From the NCBI GenBank assembly GCA_021849425.1, contig JAJZSY010000002.1:62001-126000 (forward strand): DNA of 64,000 nt, given 5' to 3'. This DNA is from Pseudomonadota bacterium. Its GTDB lineage: Bacteria > Pseudomonadota > Alphaproteobacteria > Acetobacterales > Acetobacteraceae. Position 1 is the first letter of the stretch, and each line of letters opens with the position of its first letter. Shown here piece after piece: positions 23,846 to 33,647 of this stretch. Both the position numbers and the translations under genes were made by a program. The notes beneath the pieces were generated by a model, which worked only from the letters and a program-made list of their open reading frames with translations, was not told the DNA's origin and made no database searches.

Positions 23846-25129
23846 ATGACACTGGAGCCGGATCTGGCGGCACGATTGATGGACGCCGTGGATGCCGGCT
23901 TCGACGAGCAGATCGCCTTCACCCAGGCGCTGGTGCGCTTCCCCTCCATCCGCGGCGCCGAGGCGCCGATCCAGGATTTTGTTCATCGCGCGCTGCGGGA
24001 CCGCGGCTATGCGATGGACCGCTTCACGATGGACCGCGACGCGCTGGCGCGGCATGCGGGCGCGGGCCGGATTTCGGCCGAACATTCCGATGCGCCGATC
24101 GTGATCGGCACCCATCGCCCGCGGCGCGATGCCAGCCGGTCGCTGATCCTGCAGGCGCATGTCGATGTCGTGCCGACGGGCCCGGCGGATATGTGGCGCC
24201 ATCCGCCCTTCGAGCCGGTGATCGCGGAGGGGTGGATGCACGGGCGGGGTGCTGCCGACATGAAGGCCGGCCACGCCGCCAATATCTTCGCGCTCGACGC
24301 GCTGCGCCGCGCCGGGTTCCAGCCGGCGGGCACCGTGCATGTCGAATCGGTGGTCGAGGAGGAATCGACCGGCAATGGCGCGCTGATGACGCATCTACGC
24401 GGCTATCGCGCCGACGCCGCGCTGATTCCCGAACCGCAGGACGAGCGGCTGGTGCGCGCCAATGTCGGCGTGCTCTGGTTCGAGATCGAGGTGCGCGGCG
24501 CGCCGGCGCATGTGCGCGCCATGGCGGAGGGCGCGAACGCGATCGATGCCGCGTATCGCATCATCGCCGATCTGCGCGGGCTGGAGGCGGAGTGGAACGC
24601 GCGCAAGGGCGCGCATCCGCATTTCGCCGCCGAGCGGCACCCGATCAACCTCAATCTCGGCCGGATCGAGGGCGGGGACTGGGCCTCCTCGGTGCCGAGC
24701 CAATGCCGGCTTTCCTGCCGCATCTCGCTCTATCCCGGTACGCGAGCCTCCGATGCCGCGCGCGAGATCGAGGCGCGGATCGCTGCCTTCGCGACGACCG
24801 ACCCGATGCTTGCGAACAACAAGCCTCGCGTCAGCTTCAACGGCTTCTTCGCCGAGGGCTATGTGCTGGAACCGGGATCGGCGGCGGAGGCAGCGCTGGC
24901 CGACGCCCATGCGGCGGCGACCGGCGCGCCGCTCGGCACGATGACCACCGGCGCCTATCTCGATGCGCGGGTTCACGCGCTCTACGACCGGATTCCGGCG
25001 CTGTGCTACGGCCCGGTCTCGCGCGGCATTCACGGGATCGACGAGGCGGTCGACCTTGCCTCGGTGCGGCGGGTGACGAAGGCGATCGCGCTCTTCGTCG
25101 CCGCCTGGTGCGGATTGGAGCCGGGCTGA
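23846..25129 (+). CDS. M20-family metallopeptidase (ArgE/DapE-like deacylase)
   Basis: A cytoplasmic zinc hydrolase of amide bonds, 427 residues. Metal and catalytic residues are in HVDVVPTG (His and catalytic Asp), GRGAADMKAG (bridging Asp), SVVEEEST (catalytic and metal Glu) and, C-terminally, GIHGIDE. The lid/dimerisation domain spans about 200-320. The substrate is unknown; ArgE, DapE or N-acyl-amino-acid deacylase functions are all possible. It has a GGGAGG ribosome site and sits 25 nt upstream of an amidase gene, so the pair may degrade N-acylated or amide compounds together. Confidence 0.85.
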   Translation: MTLEPDLAARLMDAVDAGFDEQIAFTQALVRFPSIRGAEAPIQDFVHRALRDRGYAMDRFTMDRDALARHAGAGRISAEHSDAPIVIGTHRPRRDASRSLILQAHVDVVPTGPADMWRHPPFEPVIAEGWMHGRGAADMKAGHAANIFALDALRRAGFQPAGTVHVESVVEEESTGNGALMTHLRGYRADAALIPEPQDERLVRANVGVLWFEIEVRGAPAHVRAMAEGANAIDAAYRIIADLRGLEAEWNARKGAHPHFAAERHPINLNLGRIEGGDWASSVPSQCRLSCRISLYPGTRASDAAREIEARIAAFATTDPMLANNKPRVSFNGFFAEGYVLEPGSAAEAALADAHAAATGAPLGTMTTGAYLDARVHALYDRIPALCYGPVSRGIHGIDEAVDLASVRRVTKAIALFVAAWCGLEPG

Positions 25130-25154
25130 ACCGGCGGAGACGACAGGAGCGACA

Positions 25155-26576
25155 ATGACCGAACTTTGGCACCTCACCGCATCCGACCTCGCCGGGCGCA
25201 TCCGCCGGCGGGAGGTTTCGGCACGCGAGGCGGCAGCCGCCGCGCTCGCCCGGCTGGACGAGGCGAACCCGGCGATCAACGCCGTGATCGACCATCGCCC
25301 GGAGCAGGCGCTGGCCGCCGCGGCACGGATCGACGAGGCACTCGCCCGCGGCGACGATCCGGGCCCGCTCGCCGGCGTTCCCATCACGGTGAAGGTGAAT
25401 ATCGACCAGAAGGGCTTCGCCACCACCAACGGCATCCGCCTGCAGAAAGACCTGGTCGCGCAGCGCAGCAGCCCGGTGGTCGACAATCTCGAACGCGCGG
25501 GCGCGGTCATCATCGGCCGCACCAATACCCCCGCCTTCTCGATGCGCTGGTTCACGACCAACCTGCTGCACGGCGATACGCGCAATCCGCATGACCCGGC
25601 GCTGACCCCCGGCGGCTCGTCCGGCGGGGCGGCGGCGGCGGTCGCGAGCGGGATCGGCGCTTTCGCCCACGGCACCGACATTGCCGGCTCGATCCGCTAC
25701 CCTGCCTATGCCTGCGGCCTGCACGGATTGCGGCCCAGCATCGGCCGTGTTCCAGCGTTCAACGCCTCGGGGCCCGAGCGCGGCATCGGCGCGCAGATCA
25801 CCGCCGTCTCCGGCCCGATCGGGCGCAGCATGGCGGATCTGCGGCTGGCCCTGGCGGCGATGGCGCAGCCGGATCCTGATCCGGACGGCCCGCGCGACCC
25901 GTGGTGGTGCCCCGCACCGCTCGATGGGCCGGATCTGCCGCGCCGGGCGGCACTCTGCCTGCGCCCCGGCGGCATGGCGGTGGCGCCGGAGGTCGAGGCG
26001 GCGCTGATCGCGGCCGGCCGGGCGCTTGAGAGTGCGGGCTGGACGGTCGAGACGATCGACGACCTGCCGCATATGCGCGAGGCGGTCGAGGTGCAGATCC
26101 AGCTCTGGCTTGGCGACGGGTTCGCCACGCTGGCCGCGACCGTGGCGCAGGAAGGCGATCCGGGCGCGATGACGGTGATCGACTCGTTCCGCGAGCAGGC
26201 ACAATCCTGGCCGGGCGACGTGGTTGCCCAGGCGCTGAAGCGCCGCGCCACCATCGCCCGCGCCTGGCGCCAGCAGCTCGCCCGCTTCCCGGTGCTGATG
26301 ATGCCCACATCCGGCGAACTGCCCTTCCGCGACGGGCTCGACCTTGCCGGGCCCGATGCGTTCCGCCGTGTGTGGGACGCGCAGGCGACGCAGATCGCGC
26401 TGCCCCTGGTCGGCCTGCCGGGGCTGAATGTCGCGACCGGGTTCGCCGGCCGCGCGCCGCTGGGCGTGCAACTCGTCGCAGCCCCCTTCCGCGAGGACGT
26501 GCTGCTCGCCGCCGGCGCCGCGATTGCGCGAGACGATGCGCCGATCATGCCGGTCGACCCGCGCGGCGCCGGCTGA
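25155..26576 (+). CDS. Amidase (amidase signature family)
   Basis: Hydrolyses an amide to acid and ammonia; 473 residues. The Ser-Ser-Lys triad is visible: Lys in GVPITVKVNID (about residue 84), the cis-Ser in TPGGSSGGAAAAVASG (about 156) and the nucleophile in HGTDIAGSIRYPAYACG (about 180). GatA of the amidotransferase is excluded by the absence of GatB/GatC neighbours and by divergence after residue 230. It follows the M20 gene after 25 nt with GGAG upstream. The substrate is unknown. Confidence 0.88.
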   Translation: MTELWHLTASDLAGRIRRREVSAREAAAAALARLDEANPAINAVIDHRPEQALAAAARIDEALARGDDPGPLAGVPITVKVNIDQKGFATTNGIRLQKDLVAQRSSPVVDNLERAGAVIIGRTNTPAFSMRWFTTNLLHGDTRNPHDPALTPGGSSGGAAAAVASGIGAFAHGTDIAGSIRYPAYACGLHGLRPSIGRVPAFNASGPERGIGAQITAVSGPIGRSMADLRLALAAMAQPDPDPDGPRDPWWCPAPLDGPDLPRRAALCLRPGGMAVAPEVEAALIAAGRALESAGWTVETIDDLPHMREAVEVQIQLWLGDGFATLAATVAQEGDPGAMTVIDSFREQAQSWPGDVVAQALKRRATIARAWRQQLARFPVLMMPTSGELPFRDGLDLAGPDAFRRVWDAQATQIALPLVGLPGLNVATGFAGRAPLGVQLVAAPFREDVLLAAGAAIARDDAPIMPVDPRGAG

Positions 26577-26590
26577 TCTTCCGCTGCGTT

Positions 26591-26612
26591 CCGGTTGGCG
26601 CCCGGTTGGCGC
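26591..26612 (+). repeat. Perfect tandem 11-bp duplication
   Basis: CCGGTTGGCGC occurs twice in immediate succession in the 144-nt gap between the amidase and SHOCT genes. It is probably a local slippage product; no regulatory role is evident. Confidence 0.7.
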
Positions 26613-26720
26613 AAGCCAGCGTTACGCGGAGCGCCGGGGCTTATCCATATAGATCAATGCCGAGACGGGCGTGATACCGCGATATTGGCCTCGTAATCTG
26701 ATGGATAAGGAGGCTCGATC

Positions 26721-27065
26721 ATGAACAGGCTGAAACGGATTGCGGCACCGGCCGCGCTCGTCGCCCTGCCAGGCCTCGCCTTCGCGCAGGCCGGGACGGG
26801 ACCGGGCGGATTCGGCTACGGGCCGGGCATGATGTGGTGGGATGATGGGTGGACGACGATGTTTCTCGGACCTTTTTTCATGATCCTCGTTCTCGCCGTG
26901 ATCGTCATGGTGGCGGTGGCGGTGCTGCGTTCCGCCGGAATGTTCACCCACGGGCCGGCGCATCCGCCGCAGCGCACGGCGCTCGACATTCTCAAGGAGC
27001 GGTTCGCGCGCGGCGAGATCGACGCCGCCGAATTCGAGTCGCGGCGCCGGCTGCTGGGGGATTGA
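26721..27065 (+). CDS. SHOCT-domain membrane protein
   Basis: A 114-residue protein with a cleavable N-terminal signal (residues 1-23, ending AFA-Q), a Gly/Trp/Met-rich stretch (FGYGPGMMWWDDGW), one strong membrane helix (about 48-71) and a C-terminal SHOCT motif (ALDILKERFARGEIDAAEFESRRRLL). SHOCT tails are short helical oligomerisation modules. Function is unknown; similar proteins often lie near copper or respiratory genes, which is not the case here. It has a GGAGG ribosome site and is a single gene followed by a GC-rich hairpin. Confidence 0.8.
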   Translation: MNRLKRIAAPAALVALPGLAFAQAGTGPGGFGYGPGMMWWDDGWTTMFLGPFFMILVLAVIVMVAVAVLRSAGMFTHGPAHPPQRTALDILKERFARGEIDAAEFESRRRLLGD

Positions 27066-27086
27066 GCCCCCGGCGATGCCGGGGGC
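27066..27086. terminator. GC-rich hairpin after the SHOCT gene
   Basis: GCCCCCGGC-GAT-GCCGGGGGC is a perfect 9-bp stem with a 3-nt loop, beginning right after the stop codon and 23 nt from the convergent hslU stop. It lacks a T-tract, so efficiency is uncertain. It may act on both strands. Confidence 0.55.
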
Positions 27087-27109
27087 CAAAGCCGTTACAG
27101 CCAGAGCCG

Positions 27110-28429
27110 TTACAGGATGAAGCGGCCGAGATCGCCGCGCGCGGCGAGCGGGGCAACCTTCTCCTCGACGAGTGCTGCATCGACCGTCACCGTCTCGCCG
27201 GCGCGGTCGGTCGCGGCGAAGCTGATCTCCTCGAGCAGCCGCTCCAGCACCGTGGCGAGCCGGCGCGCGCCGATATTCTCGACCCGGTCGTTGATGTCGG
27301 CGGCGAGTGCTGCCACCGCCTCGATCGCATCGTCGGTGAAGTGCAGGTCGACAGTCTCGGTCTTGAGCAGGGCGACATACTGCTTCAGCAGCGAGTGTTC
27401 CGGCTCGGTCAGGATACGGCGGAAATCCTCGCGCGAGAGCGAGGCGAGCTCGACGCGGATCGGCAGCCGCCCCTGCAGTTCCGGCAGCAGGTCGGACGGC
27501 TTGGCGACGTGAAAGGCGCCGGAGGCGATGAAGAGGATATGATCGGTCTTCACCGGGCCGTATTTGGTCGAGACCGTCGTGCCCTCGATCAGCGGAAGCA
27601 GGTCGCGCTGCACGCCTTCGCGCGAGACATCGCCGCCGCGAAAGCCGCTCTCGGTGCGGGCGCAGATCTTGTCGATCTCGTCGAGAAAGACGATGCCGTG
27701 GGTCTCGGCATGCAGGCGGGCGTCGGCGTTGAGCTGTTCGTTGTCGAGCAGGCGGTCGGCCTCCTCGCGCTCCAGCGCGGCGCGGGCGGCCGAGACGGTC
27801 ATGCGCTTGCGGCCGTGCTGGCGGCCGAACATCGACTTCATCATGTCGCCAAGATTGATGGCTCCGCCCGGCGGCATGCCCGGCATGTCCATCTGGCCGA
27901 TCACGTTGGGCGGCGCCTCGCTCACGTCGACATCGATCTCCTTGTCCTCCAGCTCGCCATCGCGCAGCATGCGGCGGAAGCGGTTGCGCGTTTCCGACGA
28001 GGCGCCCTCGCCCACCAGCGCGGTGAGCAGGCGATCCTCGGCGGCAAGCTCGGCGCGGGCCTGCACGCCCTTGCGGCTCATCTCGCGCAGCATGGTGAGG
28101 GACACCTCGACAAGATCGCGCACGATGCTTTCGACATCGCGGCCGACATAGCCGACCTCGGTGAATTTCGTCGCCTCGACCTTGATGAAGGGCGCCTGCG
28201 CGAGCTTGGCCAGGCGGCGGGCGATCTCGGTCTTGCCGCAGCCGGTCGGGCCGATCATCAGGATGTTCTTCGGTACCACCTCCTCGCGCAGCCCCTCGGG
28301 GAGCTGCTGGCGGCGCCAGCGGTTGCGAAGGGCGATGGCGACGGCGCGCTTCGCGTCCTGCTGGCCGATGATGAACCGGTCGAGCTCGGAGACGATTTCG
28401 CGCGGCGTGTAGGTCGGGCTGTCGATCAC
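27110..28429 (-). CDS. hslU: ATP-dependent protease ATPase subunit HslU
   Basis: AAA+ unfoldase of the HslVU protease, 439 residues. Walker A is [15 protein letters not shown], Walker B is [12 protein letters not shown], and the C-terminal tail ends GDLGRFIL, the element that inserts into HslV. The I-domain lies between about 110 and 240 and is Met/Gly-rich around [15 protein letters not shown]. The start is GTG 28429, overlapping the hslV stop by 4 nt. Confidence 0.96.
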   Translation of the reverse strand: MIDSPTYTPREIVSELDRFIIGQQDAKRAVAIALRNRWRRQQLPEGLREEVVPKNILMIGPTGCGKTEIARRLAKLAQAPFIKVEATKFTEVGYVGRDVESIVRDLVEVSLTMLREMSRKGVQARAELAAEDRLLTALVGEGASSETRNRFRRMLRDGELEDKEIDVDVSEAPPNVIGQMDMPGMPPGGAINLGDMMKSMFGRQHGRKRMTVSAARAALEREEADRLLDNEQLNADARLHAETHGIVFLDEIDKICARTESGFRGGDVSREGVQRDLLPLIEGTTVSTKYGPVKTDHILFIASGAFHVAKPSDLLPELQGRLPIRVELASLSREDFRRILTEPEHSLLKQYVALLKTETVDLHFTDDAIEAVAALAADINDRVENIGARRLATVLERLLEEISFAATDRAGETVTVDAALVEEKVAPLAARGDLGRFIL

Positions 28430-28977
28430 AGGATTTCCACCGTTACGTGATGGTTGGTGTAGACGCAGATGTCGCCGGCGATCTTCATCGCTCGCCGGGC
28501 GATGTCCTCGGCGGTCATGCCGTCCACCGAGATCAGCGCGCGCGCCGCGGCGAGGGCGTAATTCCCGCCGGAGCCGATGGCGATGATGCCGTCCTCGGGT
28601 TCAAGCACGTCGCCATTGCCGGTGAGGGTAAAGGCGTGGGTGCGGTCGGCCACCGCCATCATCGCCTCGAGCCGGCGGAGATAACGGTCGGTCCGCCAGT
28701 CCTTGGCGAGTTCGACACAGGCGCGCTCAAGCTGGTTGGGGAAGCGCTCCAGCTTCGCCTCGAGCCGTTCGAGCAGGGTGAAGGCATCGGCCGTGGCACC
28801 GGCGAACCCGGCCACGACGTTGCCGTTGCCGATGCGCCGCACCTTGCGCGCATTGCCCTTCACCACGGTGTTGCCGAGCGAGACCTGGCCATCGCCGGCC
28901 ATGGCCACCTGCCCGTCCCGCTGCACACAGAGAATGGTCGTGCCGTGCCAGCCGACCGGATCATTGGAGTTCATCAT
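28426..28977 (-). CDS. hslV: ATP-dependent protease peptidase subunit HslV
   Basis: Threonine peptidase of HslVU, 183 residues. The N-terminus carries an extension ([12 protein letters not shown]) before [10 protein letters not shown], as is common in alphaproteobacteria, so the catalytic N-terminal threonine should be Thr13 after processing at Gly12. Other landmarks are [16 protein letters not shown]-like FAGATADAF and [14 protein letters not shown]. It is first in the hslVU operon; hslVU beside the his genes is a common alphaproteobacterial arrangement, here interrupted by two extra genes. Confidence 0.95.
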   Translation of the reverse strand: MMNSNDPVGWHGTTILCVQRDGQVAMAGDGQVSLGNTVVKGNARKVRRIGNGNVVAGFAGATADAFTLLERLEAKLERFPNQLERACVELAKDWRTDRYLRRLEAMMAVADRTHAFTLTGNGDVLEPEDGIIAIGSGGNYALAAARALISVDGMTAEDIARRAMKIAGDICVYTNHHVTVEIL

Positions 28978-29115
28978 GCCCTCCAGATGGCACCGCGCGA
29001 AGGGGCGGGCAAGCCGCCCAAGGGGACAGGGCGATGCAAGCCTGAGTGCCTTTCATGCATGCAAGCGATGAAAAAACCGCTATATTCCCCGTCGCGGCTT
29101 CGGGGAGACCAGAGG

Positions 29116-29553
29116 ATGGACCGCCGGTTCGGCAGCAGGGCCTATCAGTATTTCGAATTCATCGTCGTCCAGGCGGTGACGTTGCTGATGGCGATCGTGG
29201 TGACGGCGGCGCTCGCGCATCTCGTCGTGAACATCGCGCACGACATTCTCGCCACGACGTTCGACCCCACCAACGCGGCGGTGTTCCAGTCGGTGTTCGG
29301 GGGAATCTTCACCGTCGTCATCGCGCTGGAATTCAAACGCTCGATCCTGGTGACCAGCGAGCGCGACGAGGGGCCGGTGCGCGTGCGGGTGGTCATCCTG
29401 ATCGGGATGCTCGCGATCGTTCGCAAGCTGATCATCATGGATCTGGCGCATGAGAACGCGCTGCAGCTCATGGCGCTTTCGGTCGCGTTCCTGTCGCTCG
29501 GCATCGTCTATTGGCTGGTGCGCGACCAGGACCGCCGGGAACAGCGGGATTGA
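29116..29553 (+). CDS. PsiE-like membrane protein
   Basis: A 145-residue integral membrane protein with four predicted helices (about 13-36, 53-70, 85-103 and 117-133) matching the phosphate-starvation-inducible PsiE family. The family function is not established. ATG 29116 is preferred (GAGG just upstream) over 29068, which has no ribosome site. It is divergent from hslV across a 138-nt gap; no Pho box was recognised there. Confidence 0.7.
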   Translation: MDRRFGSRAYQYFEFIVVQAVTLLMAIVVTAALAHLVVNIAHDILATTFDPTNAAVFQSVFGGIFTVVIALEFKRSILVTSERDEGPVRVRVVILIGMLAIVRKLIIMDLAHENALQLMALSVAFLSLGIVYWLVRDQDRREQRD

Positions 29554-29650
29554 CCGGCCCCCGTGGCAGGCCCGGCTTGCCAGGTTTCCGGGCCCGGGCT
29601 TAGTGTTGGCTACCCAAATTTACCGATAAAAAACATTCAGGGAGACTCAC

Positions 29651-31066
29651 ATGCAGGACCGGATGCAGGACCGGACTGCGGCGACGATCGCCGCCCGCCT
29701 CGACCGCCTGCCGCCGTCACGCGCGGTCTGGACCATCATCGTCCTGATCTCGCTGGGTGGCATTTTCGAGTTCTACGACCTGTTCTTCACCGGCTATGTC
29801 GCGCCGGGCATGGTGGGCGAAGGGCTGTTCAAGCCGGAATCGCTCGGCTTCCTGGCGGGGCTCAGCGTGCTGAAGGTCGCGGGCTTCGGCACTTTCGTGT
29901 TCGCCACCTTCGCCGGGCTCTGGGTTGGCGCGCTGCTGTTCGGACAGATCGCCGACAAGTTCGGACGCCGCGCGGTCTTCACCGGGGCGCTGCTGTGGTA
30001 CATGGTCTGCACCGCGATCATGGCGTTTCAGACCAGCGGGCTCGCGCTCGATATCTGGCGGTTCATCGCCGGCATCGGCATCGGCGTCGAACTCGTGACC
30101 ATCGATACCTTCATTTCGGAACTCATCCCCCGGGGCGAGCGCGGCAAGGCCTTCGCGGTGAACCAGTTCATCACGTTTCTCGTGGTGCCGCTGATCGCCT
30201 TCCTGGCCTATGCGATGAAGGGAGCCAAACCGTTCGGGCTGGACTACTGGCGGGTGCTGATCCTGATCGGCTCGGTCGGCGCCGTCGTGGTGTTTGCCCT
30301 GCAACGGGGCATTCCGGAGAGCCCGCGCTGGCTGGCCCGCCACGGCCGGATGGCGGAGGCGGAGGCGGAGGCGATCGTCGCCGGTATCGAGCGGCGGGTG
30401 GCCGCAGAAACCGGCCATCCCCTGCCGCCGCCGCAGCCCGCCGCGCCGGAAGAAGGCGGCGCGGGGTCGATCATGGAGATCTTCGGCGACGAGTATCTGC
30501 GGCGGACCATCATCCTGTCGGTCTTCAACATGGCGCAGGTGATCGGCTTCTACGGCTTCGCCGCCTGGGTGCCGACGCTGCTCATCCATCGCGGCATCAC
30601 CGTGACGCACAGTCTCGAATACGCCTTCATCATCGCCATCGCCAATCCGTTCGGCCCGCTGCTCGGCACGGTTTTCGCCGACCGGATCGAACGCAAGACG
30701 CAGATCATCGGCGCGCTCGTGATCATGGCGGTGGTGATCGGCCTGTTCGCGCAAAGCTCGGCGCCGCCGGTGCTGATCGCCCTCGGCGTGCTGTTCACCC
30801 TCGCGTCGAACGTGATGTCCTTCGCCTATCATGGCTACCAGCCTGAGTTGTATCCCACCCGGATTCGCGCCCGCGCGGTCGGGTTCGTGTATTCGTGGAG
30901 CCGGCTGGCGGCAGCCTTCGCCGGCCTCGCGATCGGCGTTCTGCTCGCCCGGTACGGCGTGCCGGGAGTGGCGGTGTTCATCGGGATCGCGATGCTGGTG
31001 GGCATCGCGATGATCGCGCTCGGCCCCTCGACCAGGGGGCTCGCGCTCGAACAGATCAACCACTGA
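29651..31066 (+). CDS. MFS transporter, metabolite:H+ symporter type
   Basis: A 12-helix inner-membrane transporter of 471 residues. The signature loop GQIADKFGRRAVFTG follows TM2, FISELIPRGERGKAFA follows TM4, and the central cytoplasmic loop (about 225-280, Glu/Ala/Pro-rich) separates two six-helix halves. ESPRWLARHGR is typical of the sugar-porter/metabolite symporter subgroup. The substrate is unknown; aromatic acids or sugars are common for relatives. It has a GGGAGA ribosome site and ends in a hairpin at 31073-31106. Confidence 0.88.
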   Translation: MQDRMQDRTAATIAARLDRLPPSRAVWTIIVLISLGGIFEFYDLFFTGYVAPGMVGEGLFKPESLGFLAGLSVLKVAGFGTFVFATFAGLWVGALLFGQIADKFGRRAVFTGALLWYMVCTAIMAFQTSGLALDIWRFIAGIGIGVELVTIDTFISELIPRGERGKAFAVNQFITFLVVPLIAFLAYAMKGAKPFGLDYWRVLILIGSVGAVVVFALQRGIPESPRWLARHGRMAEAEAEAIVAGIERRVAAETGHPLPPPQPAAPEEGGAGSIMEIFGDEYLRRTIILSVFNMAQVIGFYGFAAWVPTLLIHRGITVTHSLEYAFIIAIANPFGPLLGTVFADRIERKTQIIGALVIMAVVIGLFAQSSAPPVLIALGVLFTLASNVMSFAYHGYQPELYPTRIRARAVGFVYSWSRLAAAFAGLAIGVLLARYGVPGVAVFIGIAMLVGIAMIALGPSTRGLALEQINH

Positions 31067-31072
31067 GCGAAG

Positions 31073-31106
31073 TTTCGCCGGCCGGCTGATTGGCGGGCCG
31101 GCGAAA
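31073..31106 (+). terminator. Strong inverted repeat between the MFS gene and hisB
   Basis: TTTCGCCGGCC (31073-31083) pairs perfectly with GGCCGGCGAAA (31096-31106) across a 12-nt loop. No T-run follows. It probably ends MFS transcription and lies 20 nt before hisB, so an attenuation-like role for the his operon cannot be excluded; no His-rich leader peptide was seen. Confidence 0.5.
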
Positions 31107-31125
31107 TTGGGCTAGGCCAGCCCGC

Positions 31126-31716
31126 ATGAGCCGAACTGCAAGCATCACGCGCACCACATCCGAAACCTCGATCGAGCTGATGCTCGACCTCGATGGCGCC
31201 GGCAACACCGACATCGCCACCGGAATCGGGTTCTTCGATCACATGCTGACCGCACTCGGCCGGCACGCCATGCTGGACCTGATCGTCCGCGCCGAGGGCG
31301 ACCTGCATATCGATGCCCATCATACTGTCGAGGATGTCGGCATCGTGCTCGGCCAGGCGATCCGCGAGGCGCTGGGCGACAAGCGCGGCGTCACCCGCTT
31401 CGGCTTCGCCGCGACTCCGATGGACGAAGCGCTGTGCGAGGCCGCGATCGACCTTTCCGGCCGCGGCTTCCTGGTGTTCGACGTGCCGTTCGAGCGGCAG
31501 ACGATCGGCGACATGGACACCCAGCTCGTGCAGGAATTCTTCCAGGCGCTGACCGCCAATGGCGGCTTCGCGCTGCACCTGACCCGCCGCGCCGGGCACA
31601 ACGCGCATCACGTGGCCGAGGCCGCGTTCAAGGCCGCGGCGCGGGCGCTGCGGATGGCGGTCGAGCCCGATCCGCGTGCCGCCGGCGCGATTCCCTCGAC
31701 CAAGGGGGTGCTGTGA
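31126..31716 (+). CDS. hisB: Imidazoleglycerol-phosphate dehydratase
   Basis: Sixth step of histidine biosynthesis; 196 residues, the monofunctional form without the phosphatase domain. Mn-binding motifs are FFDHMLTALGRHA, HHTVEDVGIVLG and, C-terminally, RRAGHNAHHVAEAAFKA. ATG 31126 gives the usual N-terminus. It is first in an overlapping operon; the stop overlaps hisH by 4 nt. Confidence 0.97.
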   Translation: MSRTASITRTTSETSIELMLDLDGAGNTDIATGIGFFDHMLTALGRHAMLDLIVRAEGDLHIDAHHTVEDVGIVLGQAIREALGDKRGVTRFGFAATPMDEALCEAAIDLSGRGFLVFDVPFERQTIGDMDTQLVQEFFQALTANGGFALHLTRRAGHNAHHVAEAAFKAAARALRMAVEPDPRAAGAIPSTKGVL

Positions 31717-32348
31717 GGATTGCGGTCATCGATTACGGCAGCGGCAATCTCGCCTCGGCGGCGCGCGGGCTCGAACTCGCCGCCTCCCGGCTCGGGCTCG
31801 ATGCGGCCGTCTCGATCACCGACGATGCCGGGATCGTCGGTGACGCCGACCGCATCGTGCTGCCCGGTCAGGGCGCCTTCGCCGATTGCGCGCACGGGCT
31901 CGCCGCCCGCCCCGGCCTTGCCGCCGCAATGCATCGCCGGGTCGAGGCCGGAGCGCCGTTCCTTGGTATCTGCGTCGGTATGCAGCTGATGGCCGAACGC
32001 GGGCTCGAACACGAAACCACGCCCGGCTTCGGCTGGATTCGCGGCGATATCGCGCCGATTCGCGCCGATGGCCTGCGCCTGCCGCATATGGGCTGGAACG
32101 AGCTGGCCTTCACCCCGGGCGCGCATCCGCTGCTCGAGGGGCTGACGCCGGGCGACCATGCCTATTTCGTGCATTCCTACGCCCTGCGCACGGACGACCG
32201 CAGCACGGTGATCGCCACCACCTCGTACGGTGAAGAGATCGTGGCAATGGTTGCAACCGGGAACCGGGCGGGTACACAATTCCACGTTGAGAAAAGCCAG
32301 GAGGTCGGCCTGACCATTCTGGGGAATTTCCTGCGCTGGATGCCATGA
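31713..32348 (+). CDS. hisH: Imidazole glycerol phosphate synthase, glutaminase subunit
   Basis: Provides ammonia to HisF; class I glutamine amidotransferase of 211 residues. The nucleophile is in FLGICVGMQLMAE (about Cys89) and the His/Glu pair in GTQFHVEKSQE near the C-terminus, where the usual QFHPEKS carries Val for Pro. It starts at GTG 31713 overlapping hisB, and its end overlaps the GNAT start. IAVIDYGSGNLAS at the N-terminus is diagnostic. Confidence 0.96.
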   Translation: MRIAVIDYGSGNLASAARGLELAASRLGLDAAVSITDDAGIVGDADRIVLPGQGAFADCAHGLAARPGLAAAMHRRVEAGAPFLGICVGMQLMAERGLEHETTPGFGWIRGDIAPIRADGLRLPHMGWNELAFTPGAHPLLEGLTPGDHAYFVHSYALRTDDRSTVIATTSYGEEIVAMVATGNRAGTQFHVEKSQEVGLTILGNFLRWMP

Positions 32349-32905
32349 TGACCCGTTCCGATCTTTGCGACCTGCCGCCACCATCGAGCATGCAGGTGGA
32401 CCGCCTGACATCGCTCGCCGATGACGACATGCAGACGCTGTGCGAGGCGGCCGATGCGGCGATCATCGATGGCGGCGGGTTCGGCTGGCTGCGCCCGCCG
32501 GGGCGCGCGGCACTCGAACAGTATTTCCGCGGCGTCGTGATGGTGCCGGAGCGGGAGCTGTTCGTCGGCCGGATGGATGGCGTGATCTATGGCGCAGCCC
32601 AACTCGTCCGCCCGCCCCGCAACAACGAGGCGCAGGCTTTCGGCGCGACGCTCGCGCATAATTTCGTCGCCCCCTACGCACGCGGCCATGGCCTCGCCCG
32701 GCTGATCGTCCAGCGGGTAGAAGACCGCGCGCGCGCGCTCGGCTATCAGGTGCTCAACCTCGATGTCCGCGAGACCCAGACCGCCGCCATCGCGCTCTAC
32801 GAGGCGGTTGGCTTCATCCGCTGGGGCACCCATCCGGCCTATGCCCGCACCGATGGGCAGACGATCGGCGGTCATTTCTACTACAAGATGTTGCAGGCGT
32901 CCTGA
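32345..32905 (+). CDS. GNAT-family N-acetyltransferase within the his operon
   Basis: A 186-residue acetyltransferase. The acetyl-CoA site corresponds to [19 protein letters not shown] (about 117-135), followed by [21 protein letters not shown], a typical GNAT motif B. The target is unknown. It is inserted between hisH (4-nt overlap) and hisA (1-nt gap), so it is co-translated with histidine enzymes; whether it modifies a pathway intermediate or is a passenger cannot be told. Confidence 0.85.
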   Translation: MMTRSDLCDLPPPSSMQVDRLTSLADDDMQTLCEAADAAIIDGGGFGWLRPPGRAALEQYFRGVVMVPERELFVGRMDGVIYGAAQLVRPPRNNEAQAFGATLAHNFVAPYARGHGLARLIVQRVEDRARALGYQVLNLDVRETQTAAIALYEAVGFIRWGTHPAYARTDGQTIGGHFYYKMLQAS

Positions 32906-32906
32906 C

Positions 32907-33647
32907 ATGGCTCTGACCCTCTACCCGGCGATCGACCTCAAGGATGGCGCCTGCGTGCGGCTGCGCCGCGGCGAGATGGACGAGGCGACGATCTATGCCG
33001 AGGACCCGGCCGCCCAGGCCCGCGCCTTCGAGGCCGCCGGATTTGCCGCGTTGCACGTTGTCGACCTGAACGGGGCCTTTGCCGGGCGGCCGGTGAATGG
33101 CGCGGCGGTGCGCGCGATCCTCGCCGCGGTGGCGATGCCGGTGCAGCTTGGCGGCGGCATCCGCGACATGGCGGGCATCGCCGCCTGGATCGAGCTTGGC
33201 ATCTCGCGCGTCATTCTCGGCAGCGCCGCGGTGAAGAACCCTGGCCTAGTGCGCGAGGCGGCCGCCGCCTTTCCGGGGCGGATCGTCGTCGGCATCGACG
33301 CGCGGGACGGCATGGTCGCCACCGAGGGTTGGGCCGAGACATCGTCGCTACCGGCGACCGAGATGGCGATGCGGCTGCAGGATGCCGGCATCGCCGCGAT
33401 CATCCATACCGATATCGCGCGCGACGGCATGCTGCAGGGCCTCAATCTCGATGCCACCGAAGCCCTCGCCGCCACCATCACCATCCCGGTGATCGCCTCG
33501 GGCGGTGTAGCCGGCATCGAGGATATCCGTAACCTGCGCGCCGCCGCCGGCCGCACGCCGAACCTTGCCGGCACGATCATCGGCCGCGCCCTCTACGATG
33601 GCCGGATCAATCCGCAGGCGGCGCTGGCGGAGGCCGCTTCATGCTGA
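32907..33647 (+). CDS. hisA: ProFAR isomerase (HisA)
   Basis: Fourth step of histidine biosynthesis, the Amadori rearrangement of ProFAR; a (beta/alpha)8 barrel of 246 residues. The N-terminal catalytic Asp is in [14 protein letters not shown], the second in [12 protein letters not shown], and phosphate-binding loops are QLGGGIRD and VIASGGVAG. It overlaps hisF by 7 nt. Confidence 0.96.
   Translation: MALTLYPAIDLKDGACVRLRRGEMDEATIYAEDPAAQARAFEAAGFAALHVVDLNGAFAGRPVNGAAVRAILAAVAMPVQLGGGIRDMAGIAAWIELGISRVILGSAAVKNPGLVREAAAAFPGRIVVGIDARDGMVATEGWAETSSLPATEMAMRLQDAGIAAIIHTDIARDGMLQGLNLDATEALAATITIPVIASGGVAGIEDIRNLRAAAGRTPNLAGTIIGRALYDGRINPQAALAEAASC

Noticed and set aside
26641-26660. FNR box upstream of the SHOCT gene
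   Set aside because: Only one half (ATCAA) matches; the other half is TCCAT.
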